The notes beneath the pieces were generated by a model. That model worked only from the letters and a program-made list of their open reading frames with translations, was not told the origin of the DNA and made no database searches. DNA of 64,000 bases, taken from contig JAOPHQ010005422.1 of NCBI GenBank assembly GCA_030340625.1, positions 118,501 to 182,500 of the forward strand, given 5' to 3'. Numbering within the stretch: position 1 is the stretch's first letter; the number at the start of each line of letters is the position of its first letter. Source of the stretch: Merluccius polli. Its lineage: Eukaryota > Chordata > Actinopteri > Gadiformes > Merlucciidae. Of this stretch, positions 1 to 12,993 are shown one piece after another. Position numbers and translations under genes: made by a program.

Positions 1-981
1 TGTATGACTTGAAATTCATTTAGGAAAAAGCCTTTTTTGTGTTGTTGTCCCTTCATCTTTGTGTCATTTACTGTAAGTCTTGTAGTGTGAGCATCACACT
101 GTCAACAGTGCAGCCAACCGTGCATTCATGAAGCCACCTTTTGTATTCAGGATTCATGGCACGATGTCCTCACCTTCACTGTGTACAATAATGAGGCAGG
201 CTTGAGCAAGGCACTTGGAGATATCCATTCTGACCTTCTCAAGATAATGGTGTTGAAAGAGAGGCTAGACCTCTCTCCTCTATAGCTGGTGGTAAACAAT
301 CAACCTACCCTTGTCAAATCAAAGTCAAATCACTCCATTTTCTAAAGCAGGCCTGCGAGTACGAGATATCCACACTTATCTCTACCACTGTGTTCGTAAT
401 CTCTTTGTGAAAGGTTTATTTCAAAGATTTTCAAACCTCTCCGCGCCTCAAGACATGCTCAAATCCAATAGAGCGGGCACATGGCTAAAGCTAACCAGCA
501 GAATGGCTAATACATTCAGCAGTAATGGCATCAGTTCAGACAACTTAACTGGCCATGACACGCCTGCGGGCATTTGGATATTGGTAGCTTTGGTCTTCCA
601 CAGGTTGAAAGACTTCATTACCCTGGGAAGGTTGCAGAGCCTGTGATTGGCTGATGGAAAATAAAAATAACAACAAACTGTGTCAAGCTGCCACCCAACT
701 GATGATGGTTGTTGGCAAGGCAACCAAAGGTTCAAAGAGCCGTCCCACAGGCACATTGGAAGCATGTCTAGCAGTGTGCTTTATGAGGGTTGGATGCAAT
801 ACACACACCGAGCAACGCTTTACAACCCTGAGCCATGACACTGCCCCAAATCTACTGCTCCTCTCAGAGAGGCTGAGGTGAGGCGGCGGTGGTTTCCTTT
901 TATCACCGGGTTACGTTGAGTGAATCTCTGGCCCAGAACTGTGCTGGATGAGTTGTATATGGACCCCCTGTGGCAACAGAA

Positions 982-984
<3 letters not shown>

Positions 985-1058
<74 letters not shown>

Positions 1059-1130
1059 TGCGTGTGTGTGTGTCTGCGTGTGTGTGTGTCTGCGTGTGTG
1101 TGTGTCTGCGAGTGTGTATGCGTGCGTGCG

Positions 1131-1174
<44 letters not shown>

Positions 1175-1189
1175 CGTGTGCGTGTGTGT
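985..1189. repeat. (TG)n microsatellite with TGCG interruptions
   Basis: About 205 bp of almost uninterrupted TG dinucleotides with scattered CTGCG and TGCG variants. Open frames across it are low-complexity Cys-Val artefacts. Confidence 0.95.
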
Positions 1190-2339
1190 TGCTGTTTTAA
1201 TGGGTTTTAAAGTTAGAGTAGCAGACCATTGCCATTTTTATCCCAAGGAACATGCCGTGAAAAATGTTGACTTTCAAGAAGGTCATAAAATCGTCCTCCG
1301 GGGGGACATGCAGCCTATTGTGTGTGGTAGCTGTGGTACAGAGGAGTGGATAGCAATGTATTTAAACAAAGACGTAGGGATGTGACTCGAGAGTATGACA
1401 GAATAGAGACCTACACAAGGACCTTGAGTCGTTAACGTCCTGATGCGCAACAGATTTAAACCACCTGTACGCCCCCCCCCCCTTTACGTTTTGCCTCATA
1501 AGTTTCTTGATTGTAAACACCGTGGCAGCCACTGTGGCAATCACGTGGGCTTTACGGAAACAATTAACCTCAACCATAACATGATTTTTTTTTTTTTAAT
1601 TCATAATTAGGCCTGCATTAAATCCATAACACCTTTGGTTGGCCGTTTGCCCTTGAGCATGACATGCATAAAAGTTCAAGCACGGCATTTTGAAGCGTAT
1701 GTAACATCAGACATGATGATGATGATGACAATCATCATGGTTGAGACTCACGGTTGTCCCCCGGGACGTCACCTCTCCTCCTCTCCTCCTCGAGGCTCGG
1801 ATCCCAAACCGTCAGCTATGTCCGTCCATCGTGCCTCCGCGGGTCTAAAAACGGGAGGATACACGGCTACAGGTTGCAACCACACACAACAACAAAAAAA
1901 AGAAGAAGAAGAAAAAAAAAAAGAAGGAAAAAAGAGAGAAAGAGAAGAGATCGATAAGTGATCCGATCCAGATGTTGAACCGGACCTCCTATCCCGGTGG
2001 TGCTGATGCTGATGCTGATGCTGATGATGCTGATGGGTCGACTTCACTCCGATCAGGGGGTTTCTCCACCGGTCATCATCACCCGGCCTGTTGCTGCATG
2101 CTGCCAAAGTTAAAAACGTGGAGGAGGAGGAGGAGGAGAGCTGGACCGGCGCGTCGGATGGAGAGCAGAAGAAGAAGAAGAAGCAGAAGAAGAAGCGTCA
2201 CACCAAACTTACTGAAATAAGACGTTTTGCTTGTTCGCCGGTGGGAAAGCAGCACCGGTACAAACAAAAAAAAGCCTGGCGAGCCGGTGTCGTGTCAGTG
2301 ATGCAATGCGGGTATATAGGCTACCGTCAGCCGGTACTA

Positions 2340-2367
2340 CCCCCCCCCCCCCCCCCCCCCCCCCCCC
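2340..2367. repeat. poly-C run of 28 bases
   Basis: A homopolymer C run, followed by G-rich sequence at 2398-2435. It is one of many such runs in the window. Confidence 0.9.
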
Positions 2368-2829
2368 TCGCCTTCACGTCGTCGGCGTCGCGAGCAGAGG
2401 GGGAGAGAGGGGGGGAGAGGGGGGAGGGGGTGTAGCGGCGCCCGCGGGTCATTCGTCTCAATTAACGCCTCGCTTCGCTTGGCTTTGCAGATACATTACT
2501 ATTCACGGAGGAGGGGATGCAAATCCTCCAGTCTCTCTCTCCATCACTCCCGCCCGCCGGCCCGCACGTTAACTGCGCGAGCACACAGCGTTATATTGGC
2601 CCACCGCAGATATCCATCATATCATATCATATCCATCACTCTCTTCCTCCTTGCGTGGGTTTCATTTATGTATACGTGGAAGCCGGTGGGGTCTCTGAAA
2701 TGTGAATTGACGGTGCAGTGCAGACGGTTTTTTTAATTCATTTTTTATTTATTTTGTATCTTGCCTGAGGTTGCTGACGTCTATTAGGATGTTCACCTAG
2801 CACCCCCCCTCATCTCCTTCCCCTCCCAA

Positions 2830-3016
<187 letters not shown>

Positions 3017-4091
3017 CCCCCTTGGTCACAATTGAATTGGACCGTCACTGCGTCTCCCAGCTGCGGTCACCACCGCTGGATGGATGATATCCGGAGTGAG
3101 AGGCGCGTGTCCTTCCTATGAGGGATGGATAGTCGTAATAAAGGCACAGCATGAATCAAGTGTTTATATCACATGGGGGCCGTTCAGCGTTAAACTTCAA
3201 CCAACTAGCCTGTGTGGAAAGTAAACATTCATTATTACCTCCTAGACAATTGACCATACTGATAAGCCTTACTGTAATCCATTAATATAATATAGGCATG
3301 TACGTCTCTGTTTCTTCTTCTTTAAAAAAAAAAAAAAAAAGCTTGTCTAATAGACCACATGCATGTCTTTAAATCTAGTTGTCCTTGTTTATTACACGGC
3401 AGGCCTACTCTGTAATTTAATTTAATTATTTTCTCTCTCAATATTATTGTCAGAGTGTTCTTGGTTTGGTGGGTTTTGTTCCGTGTTCTGTTGTTTTTTA
3501 TTGTTTGTTTTTTTGTGTGGTTATTTTCGTTTTTATGTGTGTATTATGTGACCGTGTGCATATGCATATGTTTAAAAAAAAAAGAAAAAAAGAAAAAGGT
3601 AAATAATAAATTGTATTTCTGTGACTGGAAGTATTGTATTGTTTCTTTTCCAATCAAAATATTTGGAGGAAAAAAAAATCGAGTTGGTCTGTGTTGCTCT
3701 GATTACAGCTGTTCAACCTCAGCATGTAACCACAATAAATCATTAACCGAGCGGCCCACGCAGCGGCACTAGAGACCACCTCCCTGGCCCGTGCGCTACG
3801 GGCCACACTGACACTGGCACGAGCGGAAAAAAAAAGTTTGAGCGCAGATATCGCGCACTTCCCATCCCTCCCACAGAGGGGGATCCCACAGCTCCCACAG
3901 GGGACATTAAAACCACACTGGATCCACTTCAACTCATATCTCAAATGAACGTGTGCTCCGAGGAAGTGGGGGCCTAGGGGGGGGGGGGTGACTTACTTAC
4001 AAACCGTGAACTGCTATGGTTTGGCTTTACGCATCGTTCGTCTCCGTCTATCTGCGCCTCCGCGGAAGGGCCGCTTCTTTTCGTCCGCTAT

Positions 4092-5395
4092 ATGCGTGAG
4101 TCCGCGTGCGGGGAACGTGTAGCGACGCGCCCGCGCCCGGCGCTGCTGGTGCTGCTGCTGGTGCTGATGGTCGTGTGTGAGGTGGGCCGCGCGGAGTCCA
4201 GACCCGTGGACTTCGTGTGCAACAGAGGGTCCCGCAGGAGGGCGATGCATACCGTGGCAGAGATGGAGACCGAGCTGGTAAGACGTGGAGTGTGGACGTT
4301 CTCGCTTTCTGGGCTTACTTTGTCTGTCTTGGCTGTCTGTCTGTCTGTCTGGCTGTCTGTCTGGCTGTCTGGCTGGCTTGCTGCCATCATGGGTCGTAAA
4401 TGTTCTCCTATAATGTCTGTCTCTCTTAATAGCCCTGTAATGTAGGCTATAGGCAGACTGTGTATCTGCCTGCTTGTGGTTGGTGGCTGGTGGCTGGTGG
4501 CTCACAGCTGTCCATCTCCTCTCTTTCCAGAGTGCCTGTGGTGGTGCTGGTGGTGGAGTGACGTTACCTTCCCCGCTACGGCTGCCCTGCATTGGTGTTC
4601 ACAAAGCCTCCTGGGAAAGCACATCAGTACGTTTGCACCAGTCTGAATTAACCATGAAATTATGTATCTTAGTGGTTTGTTTGTGGTTTGTGGTTAGTTT
4701 GTGTTTAACCAATTTCACTGTGTGTGTGTTTCTATGTCTGCAATATGTGTATGTGTATGTTTGTTTGTGTGTGCTTCTGTGTATGTGTGTGTCTGTGTAT
4801 GTGTGTGTATGCGTGTGTGTATGTGTGTGTCCATGTATGTGTGTGTGTTCTTCTGTGTGTGCGTGCATAACTGCATATGTGTTTGTTTGCATGCGTGTGT
4901 GTGCCTGCGTATGTGTGTGTGTGTGTGTGTGTCTGTTATCTCAGCACCAGGAGAAGAGAGCGGACATAATTGCATCATTAGGGCTTCTTAGTGAAGACAT
5001 GCAGGCTGCCAGGCCTCTGACTCCACCAGGCTGTGTCTCTGCTCTGCTCCAAAGGCTGGAGCACAGCATCACCAACTACCAGCACATCCTCACACACCTG
5101 GAGCTCAGTGTAAGAGCCCTGTGTAATTGCACACCGAGTTAATTTACGTAGTATATGTATATGTGTGAGTGCTTTCCTCTGACTCAGTCTGTCTACCGTG
5201 TTCTATATCCAGATCTCTTTCTTTCAAGCACAAACGGATGCAAACACACACACACACACACACACACATCAAACACACACACACCACACACACACACAAA
5301 ATGTAAATGCGTCATAAGCTCTTCCACTGCGACCCTGGCACGGTTTATTTTTGAGCCCTCTTCCTCACCAAGATGCATGCACCCACACACACACA

Positions 5396-5437
<42 letters not shown>

Positions 5438-5859
5438 TTATCTATCCACCTCTCTGTATATCTATATCACTATAAATAACAAATAACTGTCTTCACAACC
5501 AAAGCCAAAACCACTCAATCTTCACGGTAACAAAAATTGCCCGCCCTCCTCTGGTCTGACTGTGATTGGGTGACGTATTCGGATTCCTATTGAACAGTCC
5601 TATCCTGGTTTCCCATAAATCCACAGCCCACTGTTTGTTTTACCTCCGCCGGGTGAGATGTGACTTTAGGCCTTCCTTCCTCAGGAGAGCTACAAGATAG
5701 GGGCCCACAATGTGCTAATGTGATCATCCCTTAACCCTTAACATCACAAAGAATCCCCCCAGCACCAGCTTCATATATTCACCGCCTTATTTCTGCAACG
5801 ATAAGACATAGCAGCACGTCACTGTAGTTACTATGACAACTCAACGTACTTTACAATTA

Positions 5860-5895
<36 letters not shown>

Positions 5896-5936
5896 CACGC
5901 ACACACATGCTCTCTCTCTCTGTCTCTCTGTCTGTA

Positions 5937-6008
<72 letters not shown>

Positions 6009-6314
6009 TCAGTGTTAAAGGCTGAAATGTAATGTGTTAAACAGTAACACCCACAGCACTTCGACTAGAGCAAAGTGCCTGTTTAAATTATAGATTTGCT
6101 CATTTTCAGTTCAATTCACTTCTTTTTAATGTATTCTGCTTGTTGTGTTTTATGTCTCCACCAGCAGGGGGCAGCGGAGAGCCCGCTAAACTCGTGTTCT
6201 CCTCGAAGCACCACGAGTCTGAGCACAGTGCTGTGGGCCTACAGCCGCCTCATCACCGGCAAACTGGAGTGGCTGGTGGTCACCCTGGAAGACAGATGTA
6301 GGCCTGCTCCTTAG
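4092..6314 (+). CDS. thpo: thrombopoietin-like class I helical cytokine
   Basis: Coding exons are 4092-4277, 4531-4626, 4945-5109 and 6168-6314 (or from 6165 with the alternative tandem CAG acceptor). All junctions are GT-AG and in phase 0, giving about 197 residues. The first exon encodes a hydrophobic signal peptide (about residues 17-35) followed by helix A. Exon 2 has the loop with VTLPSPLRLP, matching the LP-rich loop of TPO. Exon 3 carries helices B and C (ADIIASLGLLSEDMQAAR, then PPGC). Exon 4 carries helix D (WAYSRLITGKLEW, ending EDRC). Cys in helix A and the last Cys fit the long TPO/EPO disulfide. Cys in SAC and in PPGC fit the second TPO pair, unlike the C29-C33 pair of EPO. The long glycosylated C-terminal half of mammalian TPO is absent. 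By family knowledge it is a secreted MPL ligand driving thrombocyte formation. The start is the first in-frame ATG. A separate tiny first coding exon, as in mammalian TPO/EPO, cannot be excluded. Confidence 0.72.
4725..4932. repeat. TG-rich tract in thpo intron 2
   Basis: A degenerate (TG)n/(TATG)n array running up to 12 bp before the exon 3 acceptor at 4944, so the microsatellite provides part of the upstream splice-site environment. Confidence 0.85.
5239..5434. repeat. (CA)n and (TC)n arrays in thpo intron 3
   Basis: CA blocks (5241-5300) and a CA-to-TC transition (5383-5434). The remaining 730 bp of the intron to exon 4 shows no coding signal. Confidence 0.9.
5862..6010. repeat. compound (TC)n/(CTGT)n/(CA)n microsatellite
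   Basis: TC repeats are interrupted by ACACACG and by CTGT tetramers and end in a CA run. It lies 155 bp before thpo exon 4. Confidence 0.9.
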
Positions 6315-7551
6315 GTATGAAAGAAAACAACCATGGAATTGCCAATTATACGAACACATTAGCAGAAGTAACAACGTTTTCCGACATAGGCGTTACTTAA
6401 GTTATTTATATAGCAGACTGCATACAATTTCAAAGCCCATAAAAGGTAGGCTATTGTGAAGGTCAGAGCCCATTCAATAATGGAAGTACGTCCGCCCCCT
6501 GCTTATCATCTCCTTTATGAAAGGAAATATGTCACTTCATACACGGTATGAACGGAGGGAGACATTCTGAGTTAACAATTCCCAATTCCATTAACCAGAC
6601 CTAAGACAGTATTGATTGTGAGAACACCCACTGAGCCACCATTTCCCCTTAATAAGCGGGTTTGGGTTGTTCATTCTTGTTGCACTTTTCTAAGTCTTTT
6701 TCTTTTTAAATCTGTTTACATTTCTACTCATTTTTACGCTCGCAATTTGTTTTTAAACGAGGGCATTCATGTTTAATGTGTAAAGTATCATTCATATATT
6801 ATTATACATGATTATATGTTTTTTACATGTATAGGCCTATTATAATGCTTAGGCTACTTATGTCAAGATGACCAAAGGTGAAGTAATATAAAACTTTGCT
6901 TGTGCTTTGAGGCAACCAGATCCTTTTATCTTTTTGTATTAATGTTACCTCTGCAAAAAATATAATAAACAGGTCAACTAATTCCTTATATCCTTGTTTG
7001 ACATTTAACCCTATTCCACATGTCTTGGACACATTCCTTTTCGTTTGGACGTTATATATTTCTGGTACACAGAAAAAGGATTGAAGACAGACAACTTTGT
7101 TGTTGTCAGAGTCATCTATTTCCTTTTTTGGCGGTCGACATAAAAACATTACAGTTGTATTTTTCCAATTTGCGCTGACTGACTACATTCTTCATTTTTG
7201 TCTGTCTGTAGATAGGGGAGTAAACAGACAGTTAGCCTATGTCACAGCATTTCCTATCGGGTGTACGTTCCTAAAAGAGTCTCTAGAGGGCGACATAGGC
7301 TCAGTAACTTAGTGGGACTTGCCCAGGAAATAAGTTGTTGGCCTACATTCTCTACAGCTGCATGGTCAGCTGCACCAGGCCCGAGTAACCAAGTTATTCA
7401 TTATACAATAAAGGTCTATGACATCTGGGACAATAATCCTTATCGCACTCACATTTGAGTGTCACAAATGAACAGGAGTCTTTCCATGACTACGGCTTTC
7501 CAAATAGAGAAATATAACAGAATGCTGTCTTCTAAAACAAACAAATGTATG

Positions 7552-7583
<32 letters not shown>

Positions 7584-8089
7584 CGATGATGAAAAAAAAC
7601 AAATGAACATTTTAAAATAGCTAATGATCAGTTCAGGCACTCACAACTTCTTCCAGACAATGCAATCCAGTGATAATATTATCGCAGAGATTAAATGCCA
7701 TCTGTGTCATGCGTCACAGTTACGACAGAATGTCTGTCCTCGTGAGCACGCATATGAGATTGCTATCACACCCGCCTCGACGTCACTGGCATCGGCATTT
7801 TGAGTGAGTAAGAAGCGTTGATCACAGAGACTACAATAAGGGATACTTCTCACTGAGCTGTCTCAGCACTCACCGAAATAGAAACGAGGAACATTTGCCT
7901 CAGTTTACACAGTGTTAGCTCTAAGATAATCCAGGATTCCACCCACTTCTGTCCAGTCAATAATGATTCTCCCTCTTCCATCTCTGCCAACACGTAAATG
8001 GAGAGTCTGAATCACTTCCGATCCACACTGGAGTGAGGAGAGCTTAGCACTGTATGAGACATGCAATAGAGCGATGTTGACGGCACCGT

Positions 8090-8352
8090 GCGAAAGAGCC
8101 ATGCAATAGAACCATGTGGTGGAGCCATGTGATGGAGCCATGCAATAGAACCATGTGGTGGAGCCATGTGATGGAGCCATGCAATAGAACCATGCAATAT
8201 AACCTTGTGGTGGAGCCATGCAATAGAACCATGCAATAAAACCATGCAATAGAACCATGCAATAGAACCATGCAATAGAACCATGTGATGGAGCCATGCA
8301 ATAGAGCCATGAAATATAACCATACAATGGAGGCCATGCATTAAAACCATGC
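8090..8352. repeat. 13-bp minisatellite (CCATGCAATAGAA family)
   Basis: About 20 tandem 13-bp units with three main variants (CCATGCAATAGAA, CCATGTGGTGGAG, CCATGTGATGGAG). Because 13 is not a multiple of three, all three reverse frames read through it as similar low-complexity peptides. Confidence 0.85.
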
Positions 8353-8787
8353 ATTGGGATGTTAACAGAAGAAATACACTCATTACCATGTAGAAAATGT
8401 GTAGTATTTGGTGGTACATAGATAATGCTATATAGTTATCCTATAATGCAGTAAGATGAATTGTGTTCAGTGATGATGCTGTATATGATTTTATTGCTGA
8501 GATGAACCTTCTATGAGATTAACACCTCATCTGTTACCAGGGGTAGAAGATATCATAAAAGAGAGAGGAGGGGGGACTCTTACTCTTACTCCAGAATAGC
8601 ATTTCAATTGGTTTGGAGCCCTATTAGTTTTCCTGATCTAATCTTAGAAGGAGTAACACATGCACCCCCCCCCCCCACCCCCCCAAGCTCTTGGTGACAA
8701 AGTCAAGGGCTTATTATTTTTTGGTAGTGTCTGAAGAGAAGAATACATCTGTGCCAGAGTGGCAAGCGAAGTGCTCTTGAAGTGCTT

Positions 8788-8880
8788 CCCCCCCCCCCCC
8801 CCCCCCCCCGTCGTTCCTGTGGTGGGCCAGTCCAGGAGAAAATTGCCCGGGCCGAATTTTGTTCCCAGTCCGCCCCTGAC
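8788..8880. mobile_element. hAT-like element remnant with poly-C
   Basis: A 22-base C run followed by CGTCG and GGGCCAGTCCAGGAG and ending in CGCCCCTG. The layout (poly-C, CGTCGGT-like, GGGCC) resembles the better-preserved element at 23931-24228. No matching left end or target duplication could be found. Confidence 0.35.
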
Positions 8881-10659
8881 AATGTGCATTCAAAGTGGAC
8901 AGCTCCTCATAGCAACTGCTTTCTTAATCCATGTTTGATCTATGTTTCACTAGTTTTCTTTCCATATAAGGCTTGGGGCTACAGTTAGTTGCTGGTTTAC
9001 TTATAAGTTGCAGTTATAAATGACATAGTTATGAATAGTTGATGTGCCATGCATTCAGGACAAATTTGCGGAATATGATGTTTAATTTCCTATGTTCCAA
9101 GGTAGTCTGTGTTTTTAGTAGCCACATTAAATCTATGTGAAGTTATGTCTAGTAACTGTCTAGTAAATCATTTCTAAATGCAGAAGAACATAACTTGTAT
9201 CATAATCACACGTCAGCACATTCATCTGTTTGTTCTGAGGGACCAGGGCCAGGGAACTTGATGAAATGAAAATTGCAACCTAGCAGTAAAACGACATCCC
9301 ATAATTGCATGCGGGGGCTCATGTCTGGGACAGTGTGTTACCATACAAACTTGTCTCAATGATATTTTATCAGCTGCCACTGTGGAGCAGTAAAACGGAC
9401 ATAGTCCAATATCGTACAACTGTGGAAAATGTCACAAAAGGAGGCCACTATAAATGATCTTCTCTTCTCTTCCCCACAACCCAAAGTACAGCTGGAATGA
9501 TAAAGCCAAGCAATGTGTGGCCATTATTGTGCAGTGTGCATAAGGTTAATCAAGATATTAAAGATAAAAGATGAAAGATAATTACAAGGGTAAATCCGCT
9601 GCCAACATTTCAGATTTAAGATTGCGATATCAAGGCTGATGAAATGAATCATTAGCTTGAGTTTGAACTGGAGTTTGTAAATCATGTGCCGGGGCACAGC
9701 GGCTGGACATTCATTATGTTGCATTCAGGCTAAAGGACAGTGTGTCCCTATCCGCCTGAATCACCAAGTCAACCAGTGGCGCAATACATCGAACACAGCT
9801 TGTGACGTTAGTTTCTCACGCTCCATCAGATAGTTACATAGTAACTCCCCACACAATAGAATGCTTTTGGTGATTGTTCACTGCAACTAGGGGTTTATAA
9901 TCTAACTAACTCCCTCAGTGTTGGCATGCTGTAATTGTACCCTAAGCCTGACACTAACTAACCCTCACAGGATGAGCCACACTTCATTTCGCTTTTTACC
10001 CTCCAGTGTTCAGCACAGTCCGGGGAGTGCTGATCATGTGATCACTTATGTCCGGCTCTCTGTCAGATGATGTGTCTTGTTGTGAGAAGCAGTTTCTCTT
10101 GAAACTCTTACTCACGCGTGTTCTTTAATGAAGCGATAGAAGAAGTTGTTTAGCTTTAAGAAATAATCAGTTTTATTGTTAACACCAGTATAATGTGCAG
10201 AGTTTTACAGATATATCTGGGTCCCACTACGTTTCCCTGACCGAACAACAAAGTGTGTGTCAGTTCACGAAGTCTGAGCCCAGCTATCTCTAGCCCAGGA
10301 AGTTATATACACAAACAGTGAAAACGTCATAAAGGGCTGGCTGTTGACGTCTGCCCCCCTCGTCCTTGTGGTGTCTGGCCCCAGCGCCAGACTGTCGCCT
10401 CCGGGTATTCTCTAAAAGATTCTTTACACGTGCAGCGACAATCCTGCCTGTTTTTCGCCATCATCTGACCTCACTATCTACTCCACACATGTAACCAACA
10501 ACGCAGTCATTCCGATCCTGAGGAGCTCCCCCCATGCTTACATGCCTCTGCTCATAGCTCATGACTCTGTCCTTCGTCTGCAGACAGGCACCGAGGTTAG
10601 TGTGACCCTAGTTATTGGTCATATGGTAGATATAAAATATAACCATACCTTTAGTCTCG

Positions 10660-10660
<1 letters not shown>

Positions 10661-10693
<33 letters not shown>

Positions 10694-10726
10694 GTGTGTG
10701 TGTGTGTGTGTGGGGGGGGGGGGGGT
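10661..10726. repeat. (TG)n followed by G run
   Basis: TG array with one CG interruption, merging into a run of about 14 G. Confidence 0.9.
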
Positions 10727-11497
10727 ACCGATGACGACAGGGCCCTCAGCCTTGATTTGCGTCATTACCCCAAGTCGGCAGGGGAGACACTTTTCGTTGT
10801 CCCACATTTGAAAAGTAAGGAACTGTATGTCCTTGAGAAGGCATATTTAACCTTGGTCCAGTGGAACACTAGGGCGTTAGCGTCACTGAGTGCGTATGTG
10901 AATGTGTGCATTCATGGCCAGAAACCCAAAGGCAATCCAAAAAGGGCATGTGTATTCATCAAGCTGACAATGCTTATATCGTTAAGTAAGCATCATAAAC
11001 ACTACATCACAACTAATTTCATATCAGACACATTTGAGAAATGATTTTATTCTGATTCTACCAAATGTTATGTGGTTCCGCACGTCAATAAGATGTGAAA
11101 ATTGCAATACAATGATGTGACTTGCATTTTTAAATACCCACAAGCATATCACATTTTACATTCAATGTGTCTCAATGCGCTTAAAAATAGATATGACTGA
11201 GTGACAATGTGGGTGTGTGCAAGGTTCAGGCCTGCCTAGCTAGAGCATAAGCACATGCTGTATTGTACGCACATGCATATAATACACATGCTTGGCATTG
11301 GGCAGACCTGCTTTCTCATCTTGCTGCATCACATTGGCATATAGGTGATGGCAACTGAAAACAGTAATAACTGGCTATTTCGCTCTGCCATCTGGTATTC
11401 CATAGCTACTGTGAAAATGTGTTTATCTGGAAATATGGCTAACCCTCCAGACTCTCACCCATCTGTGGTTTCAGAAAAAGCTAAATCTGAATTCTAA

Positions 11498-12155
11498 TAA
11501 TAATCATTAGTATTATTATTAATATTATTATTATAAGGTGTGCAGCAACTCCTATTATCTATTATTATTATTATTATTATTATTCCCAAACTTCCCTACT
11601 CAACTCCTCCTTCATACTTAAAGCTAGAACAATAATTCAAACTTATATATACTACCTTACTTTCCAAACTTGTATGGAATGTCTCAAAACCTTTATACTT
11701 TTTTAATTATTTAAACTTTTAAACTCTCACATACACACACATGGGAATTTTCTCTGTGTTCTAGAATTGTTAGTGTAGAAAATATAAACCTTCAAAATCG
11801 ATAAACTGTCACTACTCCCACAGTATTTACACCACATAAACATATACATCAACATGTTGAGTTCCTCACAGTGATCGCTCATCTATATTTTCTAAGCAAT
11901 GGTGTTTATACTTTTTTACAAGAGATAACTTTAAATGTTCTCCACATACACACACATTGAAATCAGTTTAGAACTAAACAGTTGTTTAAAAAATAACACA
12001 CGTCTCTCACTAGACAATACATTAATATTCTTCCCCAATTTGCATACTCCTCCTTCATACTTTATACTACAACACTTTACTTGCTACCTTACTATCCAAA
12101 CTGCTATACAATGACTCATAACTTACTATTTGTACTTTTTCAATTATTAGACTTT
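11498..12155. repeat. AT-rich, internally duplicated tract
   Basis: After an ATT-rich stretch (11498-11585), a block at about 11586-11740 recurs diverged at about 12030-12150. Shared words include CTCCTCCTTCATACTT, a CTACCTTACT motif, and TTTTTCAATTATT versus TTTTTTAATTATT. It looks like an old direct duplication or two copies of a decayed element. I do not recognise the family. Confidence 0.4.
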
Positions 12156-12159
12156 TAGC

Positions 12160-12662
12160 AACCCCCTAGAACCCCATAGAAACCACCCAGTACACCCTAG
12201 CAACTATCTGGAACACCCTAGAAACCACATAGAACAACCTAGCAACCATCCAGAACACCATAGAAACCACCTGGAAAACCCTAGCAAGCACCCAGTACAC
12301 CATAGAAAGCACCCAGTACACCCTAGCAAGCACCCAGTACACCCTAGCAAGCACCCAGTACACCCTAGCAAGCACCCAGTACACCCTAGCAACCACCCAG
12401 AACACCATAGAAACCACCTGGAAAACCTAGCAATCACCCAGTACACCCTAGCAATCACCCAGTACACCCTAAGCACCCAGTACACCCTAGCAATCACACA
12501 GTACACCCTAGCAATCACTCAGTACACCCTAGCAATCACACAGCACACCATAGAAACATAAAAACCATAGAAACCACCCAGAACACAACCACCTATAACA
12601 CCATAGAAACCACTATAGAACACCCTAGCAACCATCCAGAATAGCAACTGTCCAGACCACCC
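12160..12662. repeat. 21-bp minisatellite (CACCCTAGCAAGCACCCAGTA family)
   Basis: About 24 tandem degenerate units. The most regular part is 12290-12400. As 21 is a multiple of three, the reverse strand stays open as a 7-residue repeat; this is a by-product and not a gene. Confidence 0.88.
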
Positions 12663-12777
12663 TAAATGAAAACTACAGCACTCATTTCACTTTACTGTAC
12701 ATTTCCAATGTACCAGGTACTAAAAACTTTATTTTCAGCCAGCACACCACAATTACTTCTGAAATTGTACTTTTTTG

Positions 12778-12778
<1 letters not shown>

Positions 12779-12836
<58 letters not shown>
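12779..12836. repeat. (TTA)n microsatellite
   Basis: About 19 uninterrupted TTA/ATT units. Confidence 0.95.
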
Positions 12837-12837
<1 letters not shown>

Positions 12838-12928
12838 TGTGTTTGTGAAATATATTTTTGAAGCAGTAAAGCATCAATTAAGTACATCAATAAAGTACCA
12901 AATATGGTTAAGCAGTAAGAAAGAGCTT

Positions 12929-12929
<1 letters not shown>

Positions 12930-12968
<39 letters not shown>

Positions 12969-12993
12969 ACACGTGCACACACACACACACACA
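12930..12993. repeat. (CA)n microsatellite
   Basis: CA array with two GTGCACA interruptions. Confidence 0.93.

Noticed and set aside
311..881. ORFs of 75-111 residues near the left edge
   Set aside because: No recognisable domain, overlapping frames on both strands, no codon or splice context.
920..1385. Open frames over the (TG)n array (Cys-Val-rich proteins)
   Set aside because: Pure microsatellite translation in all frames; no splice signals or domains.
4092..6314. Assignment as erythropoietin
   Set aside because: The Cys in PPGC and the LP-rich A-B loop fit TPO; the EPO C29-C33 pair is missing.
7905..8419. Reverse-strand proteins with HGSIAWFYCM-like repeats
   Set aside because: Translation of the 13-bp minisatellite; all three frames look alike.
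10070..10500. Possible solo LTR near 10.1-10.5 kb
   Set aside because: No clear TG...CA ends, target duplication or primer-binding context could be demonstrated.
12166..12518. Reverse-strand 7-residue repeat protein (VYWVLAR)
   Set aside because: Translation of the 21-bp minisatellite, with frame-breaking units and no start context.
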